From positions 178,976 through 242,975 of the forward strand of contig NZ_LBMK01000001.1 of NCBI RefSeq assembly GCF_001005295.1: DNA of 64,000 nucleotides, in the 5' to 3' direction. This stretch comes from Streptomyces yangpuensis. Lineage in GTDB: Bacteria; Actinomycetota; Actinomycetes; Streptomycetales; Streptomycetaceae. Positions 56,206 to 64,000 of this stretch are shown piece after piece (positions within the stretch are counted from its first letter, which is position 1; every line of letters begins with the position of its first letter). The position numbers and the translations under genes were made by a program. The notes under the pieces were generated by a model. It made no database searches. It was not told where the DNA came from and saw only the letters and a program-made list of their open reading frames with translations.

Positions 56206-57614
56206 TCCACCGTGCGCAGCGCGAACCACAGCTCCATCCGGACGTCCGGGTCGTCCAGGTCCCGGTCCAGCAGGGCCGCGCAGCGCGCCACCCGCTGGCG
56301 CACGGTGTTGCGGTGCACGTCCAGGGCGGCCGCCGTGCGGTCCCAGCCGCCGTGGTGCGCCAGCCAGGCCCGCAGGGTCTCGCGCAGCGCGGGGGAGAGC
56401 GGCCCGAGCAGGGCCTCGGAGTGGGCGCGGGCCTCGGCCTCCCCGACCAGGCCCGCGAAGCCGGCGTCGGCGTGCCGGGCCAGCGGGGTACGGGCCGCCT
56501 CCGCGCGCTGGAGCGCCCGTCCGGCCTGGGCGTCGGCCGCGGCCAGGGCGTCCGGCTCCGCGCCCGGCTCCGCGGGGGCGCTCACCCCCAGCCGCCAGCC
56601 GGGCTGCGCGCCGGGCTCCCGGTCGGTCAGCAGCCGTACGACCGGCCCGCCCGGGTCCAGCAGTACGGTGCCCAGCGCGTCGGCGAGGGCCCGCGGGTCG
56701 CCGCCGCCGCGGGCGTGGACGGCGTACCAGGGCCCGGCCGTCAGGGCCGCGGCGGGATCCCCGTCGAGCAGCAGCCGGGTCAGGGCCGCGGCCTCGGTCC
56801 CGGCGGGCCGCTCGGCGGTGAGCAGGGTCAGCAGTACCGCGGCCACCGAGGCCACGGTGTGGTCGCCGGGCGCGCGGGCCGGGGTCGCGGTGCCCAGCGC
56901 GGCCCGCCCGGCCAGGGCGTAGGCGGCCAGGTGGTGTCCGCCCGCCCGGTCCGTGGCCGTGGCGGGCCCGCCCTCGCGGCCGACCCGGGCCAGCAGCGCG
57001 GCCAGCGCCTCCCGGGCCGGGGCGGGCAGTTCCGGGCCCGCCGTCCGGCCGCCCGGCCACAGGGCGGCCGACCCGCCCAGGCTCGCGGCGAGCCGGGCCA
57101 GCACCGCCGGGACCGGATCGGGCCGGGCCGCGGCCGAGGCCAGGGCCTGCTGGGCCTCCGTGGTCCGGCGCAGCTCCCGGGTCCGGGCCTCCGCCGTCAG
57201 CCGCCCCACCGCGCGGGCGACCGCCGAGAACGGGGTCCGCGGCGGAACCTCCAGCAGCGGCAGCCCGTGCCGGGCGCAGGCCTGCGCCAGCGCTGCCGGG
57301 ACCTCCTCGTGCACCGGGGCCACGCCGAAGCCGAGGGCGGCCGCCCCCGCCCCGGCCAGCCGGGCCACGTACCCGTCGGGGTCCTCTGCCGGGCCCGCCC
57401 CGGCGGTCAGCAGCAGCTCGCCGCCGAGCAGGTAGGGGGAGGGGTCCGGCATCTCGGAGGCGTGCACGCCGTGCACCCCGGCGGCGGCCGGCCCGGCGAG
57501 GTGGCGCAGGCCGAGCTCCCGGTCGGCGAGCAGCGAGGCGAGGAGCACCGGCGGGGTCAGCGGCTCCCCGGCCGGGCCGTTGCCGTACTCCGGATCACGG
57601 GGAGCGGCGGACAT
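56202..57614 (-). CDS. PucR-family transcriptional regulator
   Basis: 470-residue regulator. The N-terminal PucR sensing domain ([17 protein letters not shown]..., [11 protein letters not shown]) leads to a GGDEF-like middle region and a C-terminal HTH_30 domain: [57 protein letters not shown]. It is divergent to the ureohydrolase gene (116 bases between starts) and probably controls that gene and the following ThDP enzyme in response to nitrogenous compounds. ATG at 57614 follows GGAG. Its stop overlaps the metallopeptidase stop by three bases; a remnant of a second copy lies at 43692-43980. Confidence 0.9.
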   Translation of the reverse strand: MSAAPRDPEYGNGPAGEPLTPPVLLASLLADRELGLRHLAGPAAAGVHGVHASEMPDPSPYLLGGELLLTAGAGPAEDPDGYVARLAGAGAAALGFGVAPVHEEVPAALAQACARHGLPLLEVPPRTPFSAVARAVGRLTAEARTRELRRTTEAQQALASAAARPDPVPAVLARLAASLGGSAALWPGGRTAGPELPAPAREALAALLARVGREGGPATATDRAGGHHLAAYALAGRAALGTATPARAPGDHTVASVAAVLLTLLTAERPAGTEAAALTRLLLDGDPAAALTAGPWYAVHARGGGDPRALADALGTVLLDPGGPVVRLLTDREPGAQPGWRLGVSAPAEPGAEPDALAAADAQAGRALQRAEAARTPLARHADAGFAGLVGEAEARAHSEALLGPLSPALRETLRAWLAHHGGWDRTAAALDVHRNTVRQRVARCAALLDRDLDDPDVRMELWFALRTVD

Positions 57615-57730
57615 GGATACTCCATACACATCAGTGGGACCAGATGGATGAAACGTACACTCCCCACCCCCGTGCGGCCCGCTTACGCTCGAAGTACCGC
57701 ACACGTCAGGCCAGAGAAAGAGGCACAGCC

Positions 57731-58693
57731 ATGAGCACGCAGCCGCGCGGACCCGTCGACTCCTCCCGCATCCCGCGCTACGCGGGCCCGGCGACCTTCG
57801 CCCGGCTGCCCCGCCTCGACGAGGTCGGCTCCGCCGACGTCGCCGTCGTCGGCGTGCCCTTCGACTCCGGCGTCTCCTACCGCCCCGGCGCCCGCTTCGG
57901 CGGCAACGCCATCCGCGAGGCCTCCCGCCTGCTGCGCCCGTACAACCCGGCGCAGGACGCCTCCCCCTTCGCCCTCGCGCAGGTCGCGGACGCCGGTGAC
58001 ATCGCGGTGAACCCCTTCAACATCAACGAGGCCGTCGAGACGGTCGAGGCCGCCGCGGACGAGCTCCTCGCGGGCGGCTCCCGCCTGATGACCCTCGGCG
58101 GCGACCACACCATCGCCCTGCCGCTGCTGCGCTCCGTCGCCAAGAAGCACGGCCCGGTCGCGCTGCTGCACTTCGACGCGCACCTGGACACCTGGGACAC
58201 CTACTTCGGTGCCGAGTACACCCACGGCACCCCGTTCCGCCGTGCCGTGGAGGAGGGCATCCTCGACACCGAGGCCCTCTCCCACGTCGGCACCCGCGGC
58301 CCGCTGTACGGCAAGCAGGACCTCGACGACGACGCCAAGATGGGCTTCGGCATCGTCACCTCGGCGGACGTCTACCGCCGCGGCGCCGACGAGGTCGCCG
58401 ACCAGCTGCGCCAGCGCATCGGCGACCGCCCGCTCTACATCTCCATCGACATCGACGTCCTGGACCCGGCGCACGCGCCCGGCACCGGCACCCCCGAGGC
58501 GGGCGGCATGACCTCCCGCGAGCTCCTGGAGATCATCCGCGGTCTGTCCTCCTGCAACCTCGTTTCCGCCGACGTGGTCGAGGTGGCCCCGGCGTACGAT
58601 CACGCGGAGATCACCTCGGTCGCGGCCTCGCACACCGCGTACGAGCTCACCACGATCATGAGCCGCCAGATCGCGGCGGCGAAGGCGAAGTAG
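57731..58693 (+). CDS. speB: Ureohydrolase (agmatinase/guanidinobutyrase family)
   Basis: 320-residue binuclear manganese enzyme releasing urea from a guanidino compound. Metal-ligand motifs [19 protein letters not shown] and [22 protein letters not shown] are complete. The family includes agmatinase, guanidinobutyrase and guanidinopropionase, which are not separable by eye. The neighbouring ThDP decarboxylase-like gene favours 4-guanidinobutyrate as substrate. Divergent PucR is the probable regulator. ATG at 57731 after AAAGAGGCACAGCC. Confidence 0.9.
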   Translation: MSTQPRGPVDSSRIPRYAGPATFARLPRLDEVGSADVAVVGVPFDSGVSYRPGARFGGNAIREASRLLRPYNPAQDASPFALAQVADAGDIAVNPFNINEAVETVEAAADELLAGGSRLMTLGGDHTIALPLLRSVAKKHGPVALLHFDAHLDTWDTYFGAEYTHGTPFRRAVEEGILDTEALSHVGTRGPLYGKQDLDDDAKMGFGIVTSADVYRRGADEVADQLRQRIGDRPLYISIDIDVLDPAHAPGTGTPEAGGMTSRELLEIIRGLSSCNLVSADVVEVAPAYDHAEITSVAASHTAYELTTIMSRQIAAAKAK

Positions 58694-58711
58694 GAAGGGC
58701 ACCGTACCCCC

Positions 58712-60397
58712 GTGACGCACGACCACGACCTGGTACTCCGTCCCACCGAGGCCCAGACGGCCGCCGCCCTGGCCGCGCCGCCGGGGCGGACGGGCGGGGA
58801 CCTGGTCGTGGAGACGCTGCGTTCGCTGGGCGCCACCACCGTGTTCGGCCTGCCGGGGCAGCACGCCCTCGGCCTCTTCGACGCGGTGGGGCGCTCCGAC
58901 CTGCGGCTGGTCACCCTCCGGGTGGAGAACAACGCGGGCTTCGCGGCGGACGCGTACGGCCGCGTCACCGGTGAGGCCGCGCCCCTGCTGCTGTCCACCG
59001 GCCCCGGCGCACTCACCGCCCTGCCGGCCCTGGCCGAGGCGGCGGCGGCCTCGGCCCCCGTCCTCGCCATCTCCTCCCAGGTCCCCGTCGCGGGCCTCGG
59101 CGGCGGGCGGCGCGGCCACCTGCACGAGCTGCGCGACCAGGCCGCGTCCTTCCGGGACGTGGTCAAGTCGGTCCACGAGGCCCGCACCCCCTCCCAGATC
59201 CCCTCGGTGATCGCCGAGGCCTGGGAATCGGCGCTCACGGCCCCGCACGGCCCGGTCTGGGTGGAGATCCCGGAGGACGTCCTGCGGTCGGAGACGATCG
59301 TCCCGCAGGTCACCGGCATGGACGCGACCCCGCACGAGCTCGCCCCCCGACCCGAGCTGACGGCGGTGGCGGCCCACTGGCTGTCACGGGCCTCCCGGCC
59401 GGTGATCATCGCCGGCGGCGGGGTCGTCCGCGCGGACGCGTCCGGCAAGCTCAGGCAGCTGGCGGAGCGCCTGAACGCCCCCGTGGTCACCACCTTCGGC
59501 GGCAAGGGCGCCTTCCCCTGGACGCACCCGCTGTCCCTGCAGTCCTGGCTGGAGGACCGTCACATGACGGACTTCCTGGAGGACGCCGACGTGCTCCTCG
59601 TGGTCGGCTCGGGCCTCGGGGAACTCTCCTCGAACTACCACACGTTCTTCCCCACGGGCCGGGTCGTCCAGATCGACGCCGACCTCGGCAAGCTGGAGTC
59701 CAACCACCCCGCCCTGGGCATCCACGCGGACGCCCGCCTCGCCCTCCAGGCCCTGCTGGAGACGGTGACCGAGCGGCAGGACGACCATGCCCCCGAGCGC
59801 GTCCGCATGGTCCTGGAGGACATCGCAGCCCGCCTCGCCGACCAGGACCTGGCCCTGGAGCAGTCCCTCCTGGCCTCGATCCGGTCCGCGCTGCCGGCCC
59901 GCTCCCCGTCCTTCTGGGACATGACGATCCTGTCCTACTGGGCGTGGTCGGCCTTCGACGCCAAGCACCCCAACACCATGCACTCGGCCCAGGGCGCCGG
60001 CGGCCTCGGCTACGCCTTCCCGGCGGCCCTCGGCGCCTGCGTCGCGGAGCCGGGCACCCCCGTCCTCGCCGTCTCCGGGGACGGCGGCGCGATGTACTCG
60101 CTCGCGGAGCTGGCCACCGCCCGGCAGCACGACCTCGACGTCACCTGGCTGATCGTGGACGACGGCGGCTACGGCATCCTGCGGGAGTACATGACCGACG
60201 CCTTCGAGGGCCGCACCACGGGCACCGAGCTCACCCGCCCCGACTTCGTCGCCCTCGCGGAATCCTTCGGCGTCCCGGCCGCCACGACCACCCCGGACTC
60301 CCTGACGGCCGACCTCAAGAAGGCCCTCGCCACCCCGGGCCCCTCGGTCCTCGTCCTCCCGGCCACCCTCAGGATGTTCGCCCCGACCCACCTCTGA
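58712..60397 (+). CDS. ThDP-dependent enzyme (acetolactate synthase-like)
   Basis: 561-residue enzyme of the POX/ALS/decarboxylase superfamily. Catalytic E72 in LRVENNAGFAADAYGRV activates ThDP; the cofactor-binding motif is SGDGGAMYSLAELATARQ and ends VDDGGYG, with Asp in place of the usual Asn. Not a normal acetolactate synthase of the branched-chain pathway, which lies elsewhere with IlvN. It starts 19 bases after the ureohydrolase, so the two are an operon; 2-ketoarginine decarboxylase (AruI-type) is a plausible role. GTG at 58712 is the start. Confidence 0.85.
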   Translation: MTHDHDLVLRPTEAQTAAALAAPPGRTGGDLVVETLRSLGATTVFGLPGQHALGLFDAVGRSDLRLVTLRVENNAGFAADAYGRVTGEAAPLLLSTGPGALTALPALAEAAAASAPVLAISSQVPVAGLGGGRRGHLHELRDQAASFRDVVKSVHEARTPSQIPSVIAEAWESALTAPHGPVWVEIPEDVLRSETIVPQVTGMDATPHELAPRPELTAVAAHWLSRASRPVIIAGGGVVRADASGKLRQLAERLNAPVVTTFGGKGAFPWTHPLSLQSWLEDRHMTDFLEDADVLLVVGSGLGELSSNYHTFFPTGRVVQIDADLGKLESNHPALGIHADARLALQALLETVTERQDDHAPERVRMVLEDIAARLADQDLALEQSLLASIRSALPARSPSFWDMTILSYWAWSAFDAKHPNTMHSAQGAGGLGYAFPAALGACVAEPGTPVLAVSGDGGAMYSLAELATARQHDLDVTWLIVDDGGYGILREYMTDAFEGRTTGTELTRPDFVALAESFGVPAATTTPDSLTADLKKALATPGPSVLVLPATLRMFAPTHL

Positions 60398-60596
60398 GCC
60401 CCGCCGCGCGCCGCCGGCCCGCGCCCCCGCCGGAGTCGCGGGCGGGGCGCGGACGACCCGGACGGCGCACAGTGCGGGGCTCCCCGCGTGCGCCGGAGGC
60501 CACCGGCGTACACGTTCGAATGGTTGCGGCGGGATGAAATCCGCCGGTCGGGGCGTTCCCGCTTCCGGCAGGACAGGACCGAACGGGGAGGCCTAC

Positions 60597-63500
60597 GTGG
60601 CGGCGGCACAGACAGCGGCGGGGGAGAAACAGGGCTGGGCCAGGAGGCTCGCCGCCTACACCTGGCGGTACAAGGCCAACGTGCTGCTCGCGCTCGGCTC
60701 CTCGCTGGCGGGCATGGCCGTCATGGCACTCGTACCCCTGGTCACCAAGGTGATCATCGACGACGTCATCGGGGACCACAGCAGGCCCATGGGCCCCTGG
60801 GCCGGGCTGCTCATAGCCGCCGCCCTGCTCGTGTACGTCCTCACCTACATACGCCGCTACTACGGCGGACGCCTCGCCCTCGACGTGCAGCACGACCTGC
60901 GCACCGACATGTACGACACCATCTCCCGCCTCGACGGGCGCCGCCAGGACGAGCTGTCCACCGGCCAGGTCGTCGGACGCGCCACCACCGACCTCCAGCT
61001 CATCCAGGGCCTGCTCTTCATGCTCCCGATGACGATCGGGAACTTCCTGCTCTTCGGGATATCCCTGGGGATCATGCTGTGGCTCTCGCCGCTGCTGACC
61101 GTCGTCGCCCTGCTGATGGCCCCCGCGCTCTGGTTCATCGCCAAGCGCAGCCGCAAGAAGCTCTTCCCCGCCACCTGGTACGCGCAGAGCCGGGCCGCCG
61201 CCGTCGCGGGCGTCGTCGACGGGGCCGTGACCGGCGTACGCGTCGTCAAGGGCTTCGGCCAGGAGGAGCAGGAGACCGCCAAGCTCCGCGACGCCGGACG
61301 CGGGCTGTTCGCCGGACGGATGCGGGCCATCCGGCTCAACTCCCGCTACACCCCCGCCCTGCAGGCCGTGCCCGCGCTCGCCCAGGTCGCCATGCTGGCG
61401 CTCGGCGGCTGGCTGGCCACCGAGGGGCGGGTCACGCTCGGCACCTTCGTCGCCTTCTCCACCTACCTCGCCCAGCTCGTCGGGCCCGTCCGCATGCTCG
61501 CCATGGTCCTCACGGTCGCCCAGCAGGCCCGCGCCGGCGGGGAGCGGGTCTTCGAGCTCATCGACACCGAGCCCGCGATCCGCGAGGGCGCGCACGAACT
61601 GCCCGCCGACGCACCCGCCACGGTCGAGTTCGAGGACGTCCGCTTCGGCTACGACCCCGAGCGGCCCGTCCTCGACGGGTTCTCGCTGTCCGTGGCGGAG
61701 GGCGAGACCGTCGCCGTCGTCGGCGCCTCCGGCAGCGGGAAGTCCACCGTCTCGCTCCTCATGCCGCGCTTCTACGACGCCGACGGCGGCACCGTCCGCA
61801 TCGGCGGCCACGACGTCCGCGAGCTGACCTACTCGTCCCTGCGTGGTGCGATCGGACTCGTCCCCGAGGACTCCTTCCTCTTCTCCGACACCATCCGCGC
61901 CAACATCGCCTACGGCCACCCCGGCGCCACCGACGAGCAGATCGAGGCCGCCGCCCGCGCCGCCCAGGCCGACGGGTTCGTCCGGGCCCTGCCCGCCGGG
62001 TACGACACCAAGGTGGGAGAGCAGGGCCTGACCCTCTCCGGCGGCCAGCGCCAGCGCATCGCCCTGGCCCGCGCGATCCTGACCGACCCCCGGCTGCTGC
62101 TCCTCGACGACGCCACCTCCGCCGTCGACGCCCGCGTCGAGCACGAGATCCACGAGGCCCTGCGCGCCGTCATGGCCGGCCGGACCACCGTGCTGATCGC
62201 CCACCGCCGCTCCACGCTCGCGCTGGCCGACCGGATCGCCGTACTCGACCGCGGGCGGCTCGCCGAGATCGGGACGCACGAGGAGCTGGAGCAGCGCTCG
62301 CCGCTCTACCGCAGGCTGCTGACCGACCCCGACGCGCTCGGCGCCGGCTCGCCGCGGACCCCGGACGCCCTCGCGATGGCCGAGTTCGAGAGCGAGCTCG
62401 ACCGAGACCTCGAACGCGACATCGAGCTGGAAGCCGAGATCGACTCCGAGCCCGTCAACGCCAAGCGCAGGGTCCCCGCCGGGATCACCCCCGAGCTGTG
62501 GCGCCGCCGCGAGGAGCCCGACGGGGCCCCCGCGACGGCTCCCGCCGCCGGCGCGGGGGCCCCCGGCGCCGGCCACTCCATGGCCGGCGCGGTGGCCGGG
62601 ACGCCCGCCACCCCCGAACTCCTCGCGCAGGTGGCCGCGCTGCCGCCCGCCGACGACCGGCCCGACGTGGACGAGGCGCGCGCCGCGGCCGCCGAGGACA
62701 GCTACGGGCTGCGCCGCCTCCTCAAGGGGTTCTGGGCGCCGCTCGCCATCAGCCTCGCCCTCGTCGCCGTGGACGCGGGCGCCGGACTGCTGCTGCCGGT
62801 CCTGATCCGCCACGGCATCGACCAGGGTGTGGAGCAGGCCGTGCTCGGCGCCGTCTGGGCGGCTGCCGGGCTCGCCCTCGCCGTGGTCGTCGCCCAGTGG
62901 GCCGCGCAGTTCGCCGAGACCCGGATGACGGGCCGCACCGGCGAGCGCGTCCTGTACTCCCTCCGCGTCAAGATCTTCGCCCAGCTCCAGCGGCTCGGCC
63001 TCGACTACTACGAGCGCGAACTCACCGGCAAGATCATGACCCGGATGACCACGGACGTGGACTCGCTGTCCACGTTCCTGCAGACCGGGCTGGTCACGGC
63101 CGTCGTCTCCGTCTTCACCTTCTTCGGGATCCTCGTCGCCCTGCTCGTCCTCGACGTCGAGCTCGCGCTGATCGTCTTCGCGACCCTCCCCGTCCTGGTC
63201 ATCGGGACGATCGTGTTCCGCCGCAGGTCCGTCGCCGCCTACGAGCTCGCCCGCGACCGGGTCAGCCTGGTCAACGCCGACCTCCAGGAGTCCGTCTCCG
63301 GTCTGCGCATCGTCCAGGCCTTCCGACGCGAGGGCTCCGGCGCCACCCGCTTCGCCGAACGCAGCGACTCCTACCGCGAGGCCCGGGTCCGCGGCCAGTG
63401 GCTGATATCGGTCTACTTCCCGTTCGTCCAGCTGCTGTCCTCGGCGGCCGCGGCCGCCGTGCTGATCGTCGGCGCGGGCCGGGTGGAGGCCGGGACGCTC

Positions 63501-64000
63501 ACCACCGGCGCGCTGGTCGCGTACCTGCTGTACATCGACCTGTTCTTCGCCCCGGTCCAGCAGCTCTCCCAGGTCTTCGACGGCTACCAGCAGGCCACCG
63601 TCTCCCTCGGCCGCATCCAGGACCTGCTGCGCGAGCCCACCACCACCCCGCGGCCCGAGACCCCGCGCGAGCTGCCGGAGCTGCGCGGCGAGATCGCCTT
63701 CGAGGACGTCCGCTTCCAGTACGGGACGGCCGCCGAACGCGGTGAGAAGGGCGAGGCCCTGGCGGGCATCAGCCTGCGCATACCCGCCGGTCAGACCGTC
63801 GCCTTCGTCGGCGAGACCGGAGCCGGGAAGTCCACCCTGGTCAAGATGGTGGCGCGGTTCTACGACCCGACCTCCGGCCGGATCACCGCCGACGGCACCG
63901 ACCTGCGGGAGCTCGACCTGACGGCGTACCGCCACCGGCTGGGCGTGGTCCCCCAGGAGTCGTACCTCTTCCCGGGGACCGTCCGGGACGCCATCGCCTA
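60597..64000 (+). CDS. Fused double ABC exporter (partial)
   Basis: 1134 residues visible, continuing past the window. Two complete TMD-NBD exporter units joined in one chain. Unit 1: six helices (about 25-310), Walker A GASGSGKST (376-384), signature LSGGQRQRIALARAI, Walker B LLLLDDATSAVD. A charged Glu/Asp/Arg and Ala/Pro linker (about 590-700) leads to unit 2, whose Walker A GETGAGKST lies near residue 1072; Q-loop VVPQESYLFPGT is the last motif seen. Such fusions export lipids, peptides or drugs; the substrate is unknown. GTG at 60597 follows GGGGAGG. Confidence 0.9.
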   Translation, partial: MAAAQTAAGEKQGWARRLAAYTWRYKANVLLALGSSLAGMAVMALVPLVTKVIIDDVIGDHSRPMGPWAGLLIAAALLVYVLTYIRRYYGGRLALDVQHDLRTDMYDTISRLDGRRQDELSTGQVVGRATTDLQLIQGLLFMLPMTIGNFLLFGISLGIMLWLSPLLTVVALLMAPALWFIAKRSRKKLFPATWYAQSRAAAVAGVVDGAVTGVRVVKGFGQEEQETAKLRDAGRGLFAGRMRAIRLNSRYTPALQAVPALAQVAMLALGGWLATEGRVTLGTFVAFSTYLAQLVGPVRMLAMVLTVAQQARAGGERVFELIDTEPAIREGAHELPADAPATVEFEDVRFGYDPERPVLDGFSLSVAEGETVAVVGASGSGKSTVSLLMPRFYDADGGTVRIGGHDVRELTYSSLRGAIGLVPEDSFLFSDTIRANIAYGHPGATDEQIEAAARAAQADGFVRALPAGYDTKVGEQGLTLSGGQRQRIALARAILTDPRLLLLDDATSAVDARVEHEIHEALRAVMAGRTTVLIAHRRSTLALADRIAVLDRGRLAEIGTHEELEQRSPLYRRLLTDPDALGAGSPRTPDALAMAEFESELDRDLERDIELEAEIDSEPVNAKRRVPAGITPELWRRREEPDGAPATAPAAGAGAPGAGHSMAGAVAGTPATPELLAQVAALPPADDRPDVDEARAAAAEDSYGLRRLLKGFWAPLAISLALVAVDAGAGLLLPVLIRHGIDQGVEQAVLGAVWAAAGLALAVVVAQWAAQFAETRMTGRTGERVLYSLRVKIFAQLQRLGLDYYERELTGKIMTRMTTDVDSLSTFLQTGLVTAVVSVFTFFGILVALLVLDVELALIVFATLPVLVIGTIVFRRRSVAAYELARDRVSLVNADLQESVSGLRIVQAFRREGSGATRFAERSDSYREARVRGQWLISVYFPFVQLLSSAAAAAVLIVGAGRVEAGTLTTGALVAYLLYIDLFFAPVQQLSQVFDGYQQATVSLGRIQDLLREPTTTPRPETPRELPELRGEIAFEDVRFQYGTAAERGEKGEALAGISLRIPAGQTVAFVGETGAGKSTLVKMVARFYDPTSGRITADGTDLRELDLTAYRHRLGVVPQESYLFPGTVRDAIA

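Noticed and set aside
60369-63935. A 3.6 kb open frame antisense to the ABC exporter
   Set aside because: Low-complexity Gly/Val/Asp/Glu product without domains, while the plus strand has complete ABC motifs.

Overview
The window is a high-GC (roughly 70%) actinobacterial chromosome segment. Gene content and order point to Streptomyces: adpA beside orn, a cebR-cebEFG-bglC cellobiose locus, the desABCD desferrioxamine cluster with DmdR1-type iron boxes, XRE/DUF397 pairs, GTG/TTG starts and many GC-rich hairpin terminators. The order from bglC through des, the leucine-degradation operon and the ureohydrolase gene matches, from memory, the S. coelicolor core segment around SCO2798 down to SCO2769, read in reverse. 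No database search was run.

Layout. 0-9.4 kb: a HTH/TPR regulator, a spermidine-synthase-fold protein, a two-component pair, a DsbB-like protein coupled to a 54-residue membrane microprotein, an F420-reductase-type protein, and a MarR/NmrA-type pair. 9.4-15.1 kb: bglC-cebG-cebF-cebE and divergent cebR, with a perfect 18-bp CebR operator between them. 15.2-17.6 kb: tRNA-His, orn and the developmental master regulator adpA, which here has no TTA codon. 17.6-24.4 kb: universal stress protein, acetate-transporter-like protein, glmS, a DUF4429/SHOCT protein and a GH20 hexosaminidase. 24.6-32.1 kb: desferrioxamine biosynthesis (desABCD) and uptake/release proteins (desE-, desF-like), with iron boxes before desA and desE. 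32.1-38.5 kb: the fadE4-hmgL-accA1-accD1 leucine/short acyl-CoA operon with divergent accR and two GTTA-N8-TAAC operators. 38.6-43.7 kb: a phosphatase-like protein, a DUF4253 protein, tesB, a second acyl-CoA dehydrogenase and a secreted trypsin-fold protease.

43.7-56.2 kb is an accessory defence island. It carries a RloA/RloB-like pair, type I restriction-modification genes hsdM, hsdS and hsdR, an opposite-strand XRE/DUF397 pair, two coupled small ORFs and a YgjP-type metallopeptidase. It is bracketed by two same-orientation pucR sequences: a truncated, frameshifted remnant on the left (43692-43980) and an intact gene on the right (56202-57614). The remnant contains a perfect 32-bp palindrome whose formation can explain its inactivating frameshift.

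56.2-64 kb returns to core genes: PucR regulator, a ureohydrolase, a ThDP enzyme that together look like a guanidino-compound (2-ketoarginine) route, and a fused two-unit ABC exporter that runs off the end. No CRISPR array, integrase, transposase or plasmid/phage replication gene was seen.
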